The position numbers were made by a program, and so were the translations under genes. Below the pieces are notes generated by a model. That model saw only the letters and a program-made list of their open reading frames with translations, had not been told where the DNA came from and ran no database searches. A stretch of DNA of 64,000 nt, taken from NCBI RefSeq assembly GCF_002952775.1, contig NZ_CP025066.1, forward strand, positions 2,480,001 through 2,544,000, written 5' to 3'. The DNA comes from Halalkaliarchaeum desulfuricum (GTDB lineage Archaea; Halobacteriota; Halobacteria; Halobacteriales; Haloferacaceae). Shown here piece by piece: positions 54,091 to 62,961 of this stretch. How positions within the stretch are numbered: position 1 is the first letter of the stretch; every line of letters begins with the position of its first letter.

Positions 54091-54462
54091 GAGGGCACGT
54101 TGTGCGACCTGTCTGGGGAAAAGCGCACACCGTCTCCGCATCGGACTGATCTCCACTTGCAGGATATCCTCGATCATCTCCTCGCGGTCGATTTCGAAGG
54201 CCCGTTGGACTGGTTCACCCTGGAGTTCCTCGGTGAGCATCGAAGCGGACGCCCGAGTGATCGCGCAGCTATCGCTTTCGAACCTGATGTCGTCGATCGA
54301 ATCGCCGTCGTCCGTGAGGGCGATATCGAACCGGAGCGTATCGCCGCAGTTGGGATTTTCCTCCTCCAGCGAACGGTCCGGATCCGGCAGCCGTCCGGCG
54401 TTGCGTGGGTTCTCGTTGTGATCGAGGAGTCGTTCCCGGTATATTTCCGCGGGGGTGCACAT
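54082..54462 (-). CDS. SufU/IscU-like iron-sulfur scaffold protein
   Basis: A 126-residue protein of the IscU/SufU fold. The three conserved Cys are in NPNCGD, DSCAITRASASML and RRRCALFP. SufU-type proteins bind zinc or a nascent cluster and accept sulfur from a cysteine desulfurase. Its placement among purine genes suggests cluster or sulfur supply for the hydroxylases. The C-terminal end is short. No desulfurase gene is in the window. Confidence 0.85.
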   Translation of the reverse strand: MCTPAEIYRERLLDHNENPRNAGRLPDPDRSLEEENPNCGDTLRFDIALTDDGDSIDDIRFESDSCAITRASASMLTEELQGEPVQRAFEIDREEMIEDILQVEISPMRRRCALFPRQVAQRALEE

Positions 54463-54529
54463 CCTATATAAAAGTAGATATCCTGTCGTGAAGAAAGTTA
54501 TCCCCCCTCCACGGCGTCGACGACGGTCG

Positions 54530-54829
54530 TCACGTCGACCCGAGCGACGACCCGAGCGACGACAGTTCGGTAACGCGGATCCTGAGGGCGAACTCCCCGT
54601 TTTCCCCTTCGGTCGACTCCTCGCTCACGTCGAACCCGTGCGTGAGACAGGCTCGCCGGATACTGTCCTTTGCTGGAGGATAGTCGCCGACGACGACCAG
54701 TTCCTCGCCCGGCTCCATCGTCTCGAGCCGCCGGCGGACTTCGCGTACCGGAACGGGACAGACCAGCCCGGTGACGTCCACTTTCACTTTTCGATCTTTG
54801 AGCCGCCCGCCTATAACGTTCACGTCCAT
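54530..54829 (-). CDS. TusA-like sulfur carrier, second copy
   Basis: A 99-residue TusA-fold protein with Cys24 in GLVCPVPVREV and the following GEELVVVGDYPPAKDSIRRA. It is clearly related to the selD-linked copy. The N-terminal extension of about 15 residues and a Ser/Gly-rich tail are extra. It lies upstream of the SufU-like gene on the same strand. A second carrier suggests two acceptors or two chalcogens. Confidence 0.85.
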   Translation of the reverse strand: MDVNVIGGRLKDRKVKVDVTGLVCPVPVREVRRRLETMEPGEELVVVGDYPPAKDSIRRACLTHGFDVSEESTEGENGEFALRIRVTELSSLGSSLGST

Positions 54830-54870
54830 ACCGCTTCACGTCAGCTCCAGTCACGGCTTGATTGCTTGCC

Positions 54871-56199
54871 TCACGGCTTGACCTGCCTGGCAGACTCGCG
54901 TGCGTCCTCGAGGTCGAGATCGATCTCGCCGGCCTCGCGGCGGATCTCGTCGGCGTCGACAGCCGTCACCTCGCCGTCATCCATGAGCACGTCGCCGTCG
55001 ACCATCGTGAAGACGACGTCGTCGCCGTGTGCCGCAAACACCAGGTGCGAGAGGACGTCGTGCAGTGGTGTCGCCCGAGTGATATCGGTCCGGAGCCCGA
55101 TGACGTCGGCACGCCAGTCTTCCTCGAGTTTACCGAGTTTCTCGAAGCCTGCTGCCTTCGCGCCGTTGACCGTCGCCATCTCGAAGATGTCCTGTGCCGG
55201 TGCGGCTGTCGGGTCGAGGCGGTCGACTTTCTGGAGGAGACTGGCCTGCCGCATCTCGGTGAAGGGGTCGAGCGTGTTGTTACAGGGGGGTCCGTCGTTT
55301 CCGAGCGCCACGTTGATCCCCCGGTCGAGGTAGTCCCAGATCGGCGCGATCCCCGACGCCAACTTCATGTTCGAAGACGGGCAGTGCGTGACGTGAGTAC
55401 CCGTCTCCGCTAACACTTCCCGCTCGGACTCGTCGGTCCACACGCAGTGAGCGAGAACCACGTCCTCGCCGGTCAGACCGACCTCGTCGAGCCAGTGGAT
55501 GTTGCGCATCCCGGTGTCCGCCTCGACGGTTTCGATCTCGCTTCTGTTCTCGCTTGCGTGGGTGTGGATGCGGACGCCGTCGTATTCGTCGGCCAACTCC
55601 CGGGCACCGCGCAGACACTCCTCGGTGCAGGAGACCGCGAACCGTGGCGTCACGGCGTACCGGATCCGGTCGTCGAACGCACCGTGGTACTCGCGGATGA
55701 GTTCCTCGGTCTCGTCGAGCGCGCGATCCGTCTCCTCGAGCAGCCCGTCTGGAGACCGCCGGTCCATCAGCACTTTGCCCATCAGCCCACGGATACCGAT
55801 CTCTCCTGCGGCTTCGAACGCCCGGTCGGCGTGGGCGACCGACAGGTGATCGATCGCGGTTGTCGTCCCGCTCTCGACGAGTTCGAGATAGCCGAGTTTG
55901 GCGGCGATCTCCATCTCCCGTTCGGTCAAGGTCGCCTCCATGGGGAGGACGTAGTCGAACAGCCAGTCCAGAAGCTCCGTGTCGTCCGCGATCCCTCGCC
56001 CGAGGCTCTGGACGGAATGGACGTGTGCCCCGACCGTTCCGGGCATCAAGACGTCACACTCCACCCGTTCGTGGTCCGGATACGTCTCGACAAGCTCGCG
56101 CCGTTCCCCGACTGCCTCGATACGCGATCCCGTCGTGACGAGGGCGCCGTCGGGTATCACTGTCGACGCGTCGGCGACCACTGTTCCGGAGAGTAACAT
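54871..56199 (-). CDS. SsnA-like amidohydrolase (purine/aminohydrolase group)
   Basis: A 442-residue metal-dependent amidohydrolase. Metal and catalytic residues lie in GAHVHSVQS (HxH), IHTHASEN and VVLAHCVW, with the Asp in ALGNDGPPCNN. This is the guanine/8-oxoguanine/SAH deaminase group that includes SsnA of the bacterial SDMH cluster. It may deaminate guanine or another aminopurine. Start at MLLSGTV. Same strand and close to the carbamoyl hydrolase. Confidence 0.85.
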   Translation of the reverse strand: MLLSGTVVADASTVIPDGALVTTGSRIEAVGERRELVETYPDHERVECDVLMPGTVGAHVHSVQSLGRGIADDTELLDWLFDYVLPMEATLTEREMEIAAKLGYLELVESGTTTAIDHLSVAHADRAFEAAGEIGIRGLMGKVLMDRRSPDGLLEETDRALDETEELIREYHGAFDDRIRYAVTPRFAVSCTEECLRGARELADEYDGVRIHTHASENRSEIETVEADTGMRNIHWLDEVGLTGEDVVLAHCVWTDESEREVLAETGTHVTHCPSSNMKLASGIAPIWDYLDRGINVALGNDGPPCNNTLDPFTEMRQASLLQKVDRLDPTAAPAQDIFEMATVNGAKAAGFEKLGKLEEDWRADVIGLRTDITRATPLHDVLSHLVFAAHGDDVVFTMVDGDVLMDDGEVTAVDADEIRREAGEIDLDLEDARESARQVKP

Positions 56200-56269
56200 A
56201 CCATCACCGACAATGCGGGGCTCGATTAAAGGCTTTTCTTCCGGCCGGTTTCGGGATGGCGTCGGCAGT

Positions 56270-57502
56270 TCACTCCGCGGCTTTCTGTCGAACCACCTCA
56301 CACAGCACTTCGACCCCCGCGACGACGTCCGACCACTCGGTGAACTCGCTTTCCCGGTGGCTGACACCCTCGAGGCTCGGAACGAACACCATTCCGGTCG
56401 GACAGACGTCGTCGAGGTAGCTCGCGTCGTGTCCGGCCCCGGAAACCAGCCTGGTACCCTCGTATCCTGCAGCTTCAATGGCTGCCTCGACCGTTTCGAC
56501 GCAGTCGGTGTCGAACGTGCGTGGTTCGATCCGCATCAGCTCCTCGAGCCGGTAGTCGATCCCCTCGCGCTCGGCTGCCCACTCGACCTCCCGTCGGATC
56601 CGGTCGACCGCCGACGAGACGACGTCATCGTCGTGGGATCGGAGATCGACGGTGAGTTCGACAGTCTCCGGGATGACGTTGATCGCGTCGGGCTCCACCT
56701 CGAGGCTCCCGACGGTCCCGACCAGATCCTCGCCCCCGCTCGCGGTGAGCCGGCGGACGGCACCGACGACGTCGCTTGCGGCCACCAGCGCGTCTTCCCG
56801 TTCGTGCATCGGCGTCGGGCCGGCGTGGTCGGCCATCCCCTCGAAGGTGACGCTGAGCCACGCGAAACCGTAGACCCCTTCGACGGCGGCGACCGACAGC
56901 CCACGGCGTTCGAGCCGCGGTCCCTGCTCGACGTGCAGTTCGAAATAGCAGTGCAGGTCCCGCGGCCGACACGGCTCGTCGCCGGCGTAGCCGATCCGTT
57001 CGAGCTCTTCGCCGAACGTGTTCCCCTCGCCGTCCGCACGCGAGAGTGCGAACTCGAGGTCGAAGGCGCCGGCGAAGACGCCGCTGCCGAGCATGTCTGG
57101 CTGGAATCGGACCCCTTCCTCGTTGCTCCAGGAGACGACCTCGATAGGCCGCCGGGTCCGTTCTCCGGCGTCGGAAAGTGCCTCGACGATTTCGAGACCG
57201 CCCAGAACCCCGATCACCCCGTCGTACTGACCGCCGTTGTACTGGCTGTCGACGTGGGAGCCGATCAGTACCGGTGGGAGGTCGTCGCGTTCGCCCTCCC
57301 GTCGACCGAAAACGTTGCCCATCTCGTCGATAGTCACTTCGAGACCGGCCTCCCGGAACCATTCGCAGAGTCTGTCACGGGCGCTGCGGTTGGCGTCCGA
57401 AAGCGCCGGACGGTTCACCCCACCCTGCTCCGTTGCACCGATTCGATTGAACTCCTCGAACCGATCGTACAACCTGTCTGGATCGATCTCGACGTCGTCC
57501 AT
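56270..57502 (-). CDS. N-carbamoyl-L-amino acid/ureidoglycolate-type amidohydrolase (M20 fold)
   Basis: A 410-residue enzyme of the HyuC/AllC group. The zinc ligands are in GSHVDSQYNGGQYDG, a WSNEEGVRF segment and a FELHVEQGPRL strand, with GAGHDASYLDD near the end. Enzymes of this group release ammonia and CO2 from an N-carbamoyl or ureido compound. Purine ring degradation yields such ureido intermediates, so it fits the pathway. Starts at MDDVEID, 119 bp from the divergent ygeY gene. Confidence 0.88.
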   Translation of the reverse strand: MDDVEIDPDRLYDRFEEFNRIGATEQGGVNRPALSDANRSARDRLCEWFREAGLEVTIDEMGNVFGRREGERDDLPPVLIGSHVDSQYNGGQYDGVIGVLGGLEIVEALSDAGERTRRPIEVVSWSNEEGVRFQPDMLGSGVFAGAFDLEFALSRADGEGNTFGEELERIGYAGDEPCRPRDLHCYFELHVEQGPRLERRGLSVAAVEGVYGFAWLSVTFEGMADHAGPTPMHEREDALVAASDVVGAVRRLTASGGEDLVGTVGSLEVEPDAINVIPETVELTVDLRSHDDDVVSSAVDRIRREVEWAAEREGIDYRLEELMRIEPRTFDTDCVETVEAAIEAAGYEGTRLVSGAGHDASYLDDVCPTGMVFVPSLEGVSHRESEFTEWSDVVAGVEVLCEVVRQKAAE

Positions 57503-57582
57503 ACCCGGGTCTCGACGCCGACACCCTTGAACGTTCCACCCGGGAGGCAGAACACCACTGTCTGGTCGCCGCGGAACAGTAG

Positions 57583-57589
57583 TTATATA
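57583..57589 (+). promoter_or_regulatory. TATA box of ygeY
   Basis: TTATATA about 35 bp before the ATG at 57621. Confidence 0.45.
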
Positions 57590-57620
57590 GTGCCCACCGG
57601 AATAGATTCTCCCGTCTACG

Positions 57621-58850
57621 ATGAGCCTAGAGACAGCCAAGCCGCAGTTCGAAGAGTGGGTCGAACAGCACCGCGATGACTGCATCGAGTTCCTCCGCGA
57701 TCTCGTCTCGATCCCGTCGGCGACCACCGTCGGCGAGGACGAAGAAGAGGTCGCAAAGCGCATCAAAGCCGAGATGGAAGAGTTGGGCTACGACGAGGCG
57801 TACATCGACGACTTCGGCAACGTCCACGGCGTGATAGAGGGCGAAAAGGACGGCGCCGTCATGCTCAATTCCCACATCGACACCGTCGGCTACGGCGACC
57901 GCGACCAGTGGGACTACGATCCCTACGAGGGCGAAATCGATGACGGAGAGATGTACGGCCTCGGGACCGCGGACATGAAATGCGCCATGGCCTCGATGGT
58001 CTACGGCGGCGGCGCACTCGCGAACAGCGACGTCACGCCCGAACACGACGTCTACGTTACCGGCGAGCTCATGGAGGAAGTGAGCGAAGGCCACGCGATG
58101 CGGTACGTCATCGAGGAGACCGACATCGACCTCGAGGCAGTCGTCATCGGCGAGGCCTCCGAGATGAACGTAAAGCGGGGCCACCGCGGCCGGTGTGAGC
58201 TCAAGATCGAACTCGATGGCTCCTCCTGTCACGCCAGCGCCCCCGAACGCGGGATCAACCCGCTGTATCACGCCTCCAACATCCTCGAGCGGATCGAGGA
58301 GCTCAACGAGGAAACGGAAGTCCACGATTTCCTCGGCAAGGGAACGATCGCCGCGACGAAAGTCGAGACGGACACGCCGTCGAACAACGCCGTCCCCGCC
58401 GCCGCGACGATCTACGTCGACCGCCGGCTGACCATCGGCGAGGACGAAGACCGCGCTTACTCGGAACTCCAGGACGCGATCGACGCCGCCATCGAGGAGT
58501 ACGGCGACGAGGTCGAGGCCGCCGTCGAAACCCTGACGTTCGACACCCCCACCTGGACGGGATACGAGATGGAGTCGAAGAAGTACTACCCGACCTGGCT
58601 GCTCGAGGAGGATCACCCGCTCGTCCAGGACACCTACGAGGTGGTCGACTCCGTCCTCGACAGCGACGTCGAGATCACCAAGTGGACCTTCTCCACCAGC
58701 GGGAACTACACGATGGGCGTCGCCGAGATCCCGACGATCGGGTTCGGCCCGTCCGAGGAGAAGTGGGCACACGCGTCCGACGAACGGGTCGACGTCGAGA
58801 ACGTCGTCCGCGCGTGTGAAGTCTACGCGGGCCTCGGGCTCGAACTGTAA
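57621..58850 (+). CDS. ygeY: YgeY-family selenium-metabolism-linked hydrolase
   Basis: A 409-residue M20 metallohydrolase. The metal site is seen in NSHIDTVGYGD, GLGTADMKCAM and TGELMEEVSEG (catalytic Glu pair), and GEASEMNVKRGHRGR. This subfamily accompanies the SDMH trait, and in gut bacteria is part of the uric-acid-inducible cluster. Its exact substrate in the pathway, probably a diamino or ureido acid, is not fixed. It diverges from the carbamoyl hydrolase and converges on arcC. Confidence 0.92.
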   Translation: MSLETAKPQFEEWVEQHRDDCIEFLRDLVSIPSATTVGEDEEEVAKRIKAEMEELGYDEAYIDDFGNVHGVIEGEKDGAVMLNSHIDTVGYGDRDQWDYDPYEGEIDDGEMYGLGTADMKCAMASMVYGGGALANSDVTPEHDVYVTGELMEEVSEGHAMRYVIEETDIDLEAVVIGEASEMNVKRGHRGRCELKIELDGSSCHASAPERGINPLYHASNILERIEELNEETEVHDFLGKGTIAATKVETDTPSNNAVPAAATIYVDRRLTIGEDEDRAYSELQDAIDAAIEEYGDEVEAAVETLTFDTPTWTGYEMESKKYYPTWLLEEDHPLVQDTYEVVDSVLDSDVEITKWTFSTSGNYTMGVAEIPTIGFGPSEEKWAHASDERVDVENVVRACEVYAGLGLEL

Positions 58851-58897
58851 CAGACGTCGATCCCTCGCACAATCGAACTCCTTGCGAAAAACGCTTT

Positions 58898-59941
58898 TTA
58901 AGTCGGCTCGACGACGTGGGTGCCCTCGCCGTCTTCGAGTGCCGCGACCGCTTTGTCGAGGGACGTGATGATCGCCGTCCGGTCGCGGCGCGACTCGCCT
59001 TCGACGAACCGGAGGGCCGCCTCGACCTTCGGACCCATACTCCCCTCGGGGAACTGGCCGTCATCGTAGTACTCGCGGAGTTCGTCCGCGTCGACGGTAT
59101 CGAGCCGTCGCTCGTCTTCGGTCCCGAAGTCGACGTACACGCCGTCGACATCGGTGAGAACCAGGAGGTAGTCCGCGTCGAGCCTGTGGCCGATCACCTG
59201 TGTCAGTCGGTCCTTGTCGATGACGGCGTCGTGGCCGGAGATCTCGCCACGGCCGCGTGTGACCGGAACGCCGCCACCGCCGCCACAGATCACGAGGTCA
59301 CGTTGGTCGATCAGTCGCTTGACTGGAACCTCCTCGACGATTCCCTTCGGTTCGGGGGAGGGAACCACGCGACGGTAGTCGCGATTGCCCGTGTCGCGGA
59401 CCTTCTTGACCTGCATCCCCTCGGCCCGCATCTCTTCGGCGCGTTCGGCGTCGACGAACGGGCCGATCGGTTTCGTCGGCTCCTCCAGTGCCGGATCCTC
59501 GGGATCGATGATCGTCTGAGTGACGATGCTCGCGACGGGGACGTGTTTCCACTTCCGCTCGAGGGCCTGGTACATCTGCTGGGTGAGCATGTACCCGATC
59601 TGCCCCTGGGTCATCGCCCCGCACACTTCCAGCGGCTGGGCGGGGGGTTCGCCCTGTTCCTGCTGGAGCAGCAGGGAGCCGACCTGGGGGCCGTTACCGT
59701 GGGTGAGTACGACCTTGTAACCTGCCTGCATCACGTCGACGATGCCCTCTGCGGTTCGCCCGACAGCGCTCATCTGCTCTTCGAACGTCCCCTCGGAGTC
59801 GGCGGGGTCGATCGCGTTGCCGCCCAGCGCGATCATACACAGTGGTTTTTCCCGTGGCGTCCCCCAGAACTCCGGCGCCTCGACGTCCAACTCGAACTGC
59901 GGCGACTCGGAGATGGGCTTGAATTCGCCGTCCTCGCTCAT
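58898..59941 (-). CDS. arcC: Carbamate kinase
   Basis: A 347-residue carbamate kinase that makes ATP from carbamoyl phosphate and ADP. CMIALGGNAI, VLTHGNGPQVG, GGGGGVPVTR and ITSLDKAVAAL are diagnostic. A 35-residue acidic N-terminal extension precedes the usual start. It overlaps ygeW by ATGA, so carbamoyl phosphate made by YgeW would be used directly. This is the likely energy-conserving step of the pathway. Confidence 0.95.
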   Translation of the reverse strand: MSEDGEFKPISESPQFELDVEAPEFWGTPREKPLCMIALGGNAIDPADSEGTFEEQMSAVGRTAEGIVDVMQAGYKVVLTHGNGPQVGSLLLQQEQGEPPAQPLEVCGAMTQGQIGYMLTQQMYQALERKWKHVPVASIVTQTIIDPEDPALEEPTKPIGPFVDAERAEEMRAEGMQVKKVRDTGNRDYRRVVPSPEPKGIVEEVPVKRLIDQRDLVICGGGGGVPVTRGRGEISGHDAVIDKDRLTQVIGHRLDADYLLVLTDVDGVYVDFGTEDERRLDTVDADELREYYDDGQFPEGSMGPKVEAALRFVEGESRRDRTAIITSLDKAVAALEDGEGTHVVEPT

Positions 59942-60966
59942 CGTCCGCTTCCGTAGCCGCGGCCGCCCATCGTCAGGAGCATGAGCCCCTTCTGGGCGTG
60001 CATCCGGTTTTCGGCCTGGTCGTAGATGACCGACTGTGGGCCGTCCATCACGGCGTCGGTTGCCTCGAACCCGCGCTTGGCGGGCAGACAGTGCATGTAG
60101 TTGGCGTCGTCGTTGGCGTTCGAGAGCATCTCCTCGTCACAGATCCAGTCTTGGTTCTGGTCGTGGATCTCCTTTTCCGCCTCGGTCCCGCGCTCGCCGA
60201 CCTTGTAGGAGACCCAGTGTTTCGGGTAGACGATGTCGGCGTCGCGGAAGCCCCGCTCCATGTCGTGTTCGACGGTGAAGTCGACGTTCGCCTTGTCGGC
60301 GTTCTCTTCGGCCTGCTCGACGATCTCTGGGTCGAGTTCGATGTCCTCGGGATGTGCGAGCGTCACGTTTGCACCCATCTTCGTGAACCCGAGGATCGAC
60401 GAGTGCGGGACGCTGACGGGCCGGCGGACCTCGGGCGCATAGGCGTACGAGATCGTGAAGTTGATGTCCTCGATGCTTCCCTTCCGTTCCCGGACGGTCT
60501 GGAGGTCGGCCAGCGTCTGACACGGGTGGTAGGTGTCACACTGCATGTTGTACACCGGGATGTCGGCACCCTCCTGGTAGTCCCGGATGATCTCGGTTCC
60601 GCGGGGATACTCGAAGTCGACGGCCCCGCCCAGGACGCGCACCGCGAGTGCGTGTCCGTACCGCGAGAGGACCTTCGCCGTCTCCTTTGCGGATTCGCCG
60701 TGTTCCAGCTGGAGCTGGTCCGGCGACATGATGTGCGGGTAGCCCCCGAGCTGGTTGATTCCGGCCTCGAAGGAGTTGCGCGTCCGCGTCGAGGTGTTGT
60801 AGAACAGTTCGAAAAGCGAGTAGCCGGTCAACGCGTCGTGATGCGCCCACTGGTCGGCCGCGAATTCGGCCTTCAGCTGGTCGGCGACATCCAGTACCGA
60901 TTCCAGTTCCGCTTTGCTCCACTCCTGTGTCGTGATCAGATCCTTTCCGCGTAGGTCAGTTTTCAT
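59938..60966 (-). CDS. ygeW: YgeW-type carbamoyltransferase
   Basis: A 342-residue aspartate/ornithine carbamoyltransferase homologue. The carbamoyl-phosphate loop reads FYNTSTRTRNSFE, with DTYHPCQTLAD and MHCLPAKRG. The HCLPA form and the INQLGGYPHIMS loop fit the YgeW group, not the anabolic ArgF. In SDMH clusters YgeW is thought to release carbamoyl phosphate from an oxamate- or ureido-type compound. Upstream spacer is short and it is first of the two-gene operon. Confidence 0.9.
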   Translation of the reverse strand: MKTDLRGKDLITTQEWSKAELESVLDVADQLKAEFAADQWAHHDALTGYSLFELFYNTSTRTRNSFEAGINQLGGYPHIMSPDQLQLEHGESAKETAKVLSRYGHALAVRVLGGAVDFEYPRGTEIIRDYQEGADIPVYNMQCDTYHPCQTLADLQTVRERKGSIEDINFTISYAYAPEVRRPVSVPHSSILGFTKMGANVTLAHPEDIELDPEIVEQAEENADKANVDFTVEHDMERGFRDADIVYPKHWVSYKVGERGTEAEKEIHDQNQDWICDEEMLSNANDDANYMHCLPAKRGFEATDAVMDGPQSVIYDQAENRMHAQKGLMLLTMGGRGYGSGR

Positions 60967-61077
60967 GGTGGTTGCACTCCTGGTGCGAGGCTGTGCACTC
61001 TGTGCGTCTCTGCGCCCTTCAATAAAACTTCCGCCAGCAGGGCAACCCAGACACCCCGGTGATACGTCCGCAGTTCG

Positions 61078-61248
61078 TTACCGTTCGACGCCGCGGCGGA
61101 GATACCAGGCTCCATACGCGATCCCGACTGCCAACCCGAGAACGGTGCCCACCTGCCAGTCGATTCCGTAGTAGACGTACCCGCCGAAACCCCCGAGGAC
61201 GGTGAAACTCGCGATCGCGACGACGGCGATTGCGCGCGGATCTGTCAT
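61078..61248 (-). CDS. Small membrane protein
   Basis: A 56-residue frame starting MTDPRAIAVVAIASF has two hydrophobic segments (AIAVVAIASFTVLGGFGGYV and VGTVLGLAVGIAYGAWYL) and a basic end (LRRGVER). Codon use is that of the surrounding genes, with GC-rich third positions. It lies between the permease and ygeW on the same strand. Such short two-helix proteins are common in haloarchaea. Function unknown; a partner of the NCS2 permease is only a guess. Confidence 0.6.
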   Translation of the reverse strand: MTDPRAIAVVAIASFTVLGGFGGYVYYGIDWQVGTVLGLAVGIAYGAWYLRRGVER

Positions 61249-61348
61249 CGGTACTGTCCTCTCGGAGGGGGATAATCACGTTGCCGGTTTCGGTCAAAAA
61301 ATGCCCCCTACGTCGAGGGCTTCGTCCGCCTCAGTCGTCGTCTTCGAC

Positions 61349-62722
61349 CTAATCTGCCAGGGTCGGATCCTCAGTGTCCTCGGGTTTGTCGAACAGCGGG
61401 CTCGACTCGCCGGGCACGAACGTATTGAGGATCAGCCCGGACAGTGCAGTCATGATGACGGCCTCTCCGAAGAACGTCTGTGCTGCCTGGGGGAGCCCCT
61501 GCAGCGCGTCCGGACGGACGGCGACGCCGAGGCCGAGTCCGATGGCCGTCGCGATGATGACCATGTTCCGCCGGTTCATCTCCACGTTCAGGAAGATCAG
61601 CCGCATCCCGCTTGCGGCCACCATGGCGACCATGATCAGCACGGCGCCGCCGAACACGGGGTCCGGCGTCGCCGCGACGGTGGCACCGATCTTGGGGATC
61701 AGGCCGAGTACAGCCAGCACGATGCCGCCGATAAGGACGACCCAGCGGCTCATCACGCCGGTGAAGTTGACGATCCCGACGTTCTGTGAGAAGGACGTCA
61801 CCGGGAACGAACTGAACAGCGCGCCGATCGAACTCATGATACCGTCGGCAAAGATGCCGCCGCGGAACTCATCCCGTGTCGGGTTACGTCCCTCGGCTGC
61901 AGTAATGCCGGCCATGTCTCCGACCGTCTCCATCGCGGACACGAGGAACAGGAACCCGAAGGTGATTATCGCGATCGGCTCGATCACGAACCCGAACTCG
62001 CCGGGGCGCGGAATCGCGAACCAGGACGCCTCGAAGATCGGGCTGAAGTCGACGATGCCGAGCGCAGCAGCGACGACGTAGCCGACCGCGATCCCGATAA
62101 TGATGCTCAACAGCCGCCAGATCCCCTTCAAGAAGAGGTTGAACAGGACGGCGATACCCAACACCAGCGAGGCGAGCGCGAGGTTCAGCATCGAACCGTA
62201 GTCCTCGGCTCCGACACCGCCCGCGGAGTAGTCCATCCCGACCGGGATGAGATACAGCCCGATCACGACCACGATCAGGCCGGTCACCAGCGGCGGGAAG
62301 TACGGTTTGATTCGGTCGAACTGCCAGCCGATGATCCCCTCGACGACGATTCCCGTAATCGCAAGCGAGGCGAACACAGCTCCGAGACCGTGTTCGCCAC
62401 CGACGGCGATGGCAGCGCCGACGAAAGTAAAGCTCGTCCCCATGACGATCGGGAGCTTCGCCCCGACCGGCCCGATACCGTACGCCTGAACGATCGTCGC
62501 GAGACCGGCGAACAGCAGCACCATCTGGACGAGGTACGCTGTATCGCCGGTTCCCAGTCCGATCGCGCCGGCAACGATGAACGCCACCGCCGTCGACGGA
62601 ACGATCATCACCGAAACGTGCTGGATTCCCAGCAGTATCGATTTGGGTAACGGCGGCTTCTCCTCCAATTCGTATGACAGTTCTATCTCTCCACTCGTTT
62701 CGCCGCTGGTCTCTTCTGTCAT
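61349..62722 (-). CDS. NCS2-family purine/uracil-xanthine permease
   Basis: A 457-residue permease of the NCS2 family with about 12-14 membrane helices. The substrate-site motif QNVGIVNFTGVMSR and the MGTSFTFVGAAIAVGGEHG segment are present. NCS2 members import xanthine, urate or uracil with protons or sodium. It is the likely entry point for the purine substrate. It heads the leftward gene group. Confidence 0.9.
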   Translation of the reverse strand: MTEETSGETSGEIELSYELEEKPPLPKSILLGIQHVSVMIVPSTAVAFIVAGAIGLGTGDTAYLVQMVLLFAGLATIVQAYGIGPVGAKLPIVMGTSFTFVGAAIAVGGEHGLGAVFASLAITGIVVEGIIGWQFDRIKPYFPPLVTGLIVVVIGLYLIPVGMDYSAGGVGAEDYGSMLNLALASLVLGIAVLFNLFLKGIWRLLSIIIGIAVGYVVAAALGIVDFSPIFEASWFAIPRPGEFGFVIEPIAIITFGFLFLVSAMETVGDMAGITAAEGRNPTRDEFRGGIFADGIMSSIGALFSSFPVTSFSQNVGIVNFTGVMSRWVVLIGGIVLAVLGLIPKIGATVAATPDPVFGGAVLIMVAMVAASGMRLIFLNVEMNRRNMVIIATAIGLGLGVAVRPDALQGLPQAAQTFFGEAVIMTALSGLILNTFVPGESSPLFDKPEDTEDPTLAD

Positions 62723-62751
62723 GGAATAGCATGGGCAACGTCACCGACGAG

Positions 62752-62759
62752 TTATTTAA
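62752..62759 (-). promoter_or_regulatory. TATA box of the permease gene
   Basis: TTAAATAA on the minus strand about 30 bp before the permease ATG, giving a nearly leaderless transcript. Confidence 0.5.
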
Positions 62760-62911
62760 TATTTATGCAGGTAATTGTAGCCATATATTGCTTCGTGGTT
62801 CGCCCGGCAGGAGCGCGTCACTCGTTCCTCCGTTTCGTTGCGGTGCGTGGAATACAGTCGAGAGCAACCGGAGCGTTCTGTCGCACTGTCGCGGACATCC
62901 AGAGAGACTCT

Positions 62912-62945
62912 GTCGAACACCATTATTATATATGAGGTGTTCGAC
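62912..62945. promoter_or_regulatory. Operator: perfect 10-bp inverted repeat around a TATA box
   Basis: GTCGAACACC (62912-62921) and GGTGTTCGAC (62936-62945) are exact complements. The 14-bp gap contains ATTATATAT, the TATA box of the F420-type gene. A dimeric repressor bound here would block TBP directly. The arms are not seen around other promoters I inspected. Confidence 0.7.
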
Positions 62946-62961
62946 GTTACCAACGGAGCCC

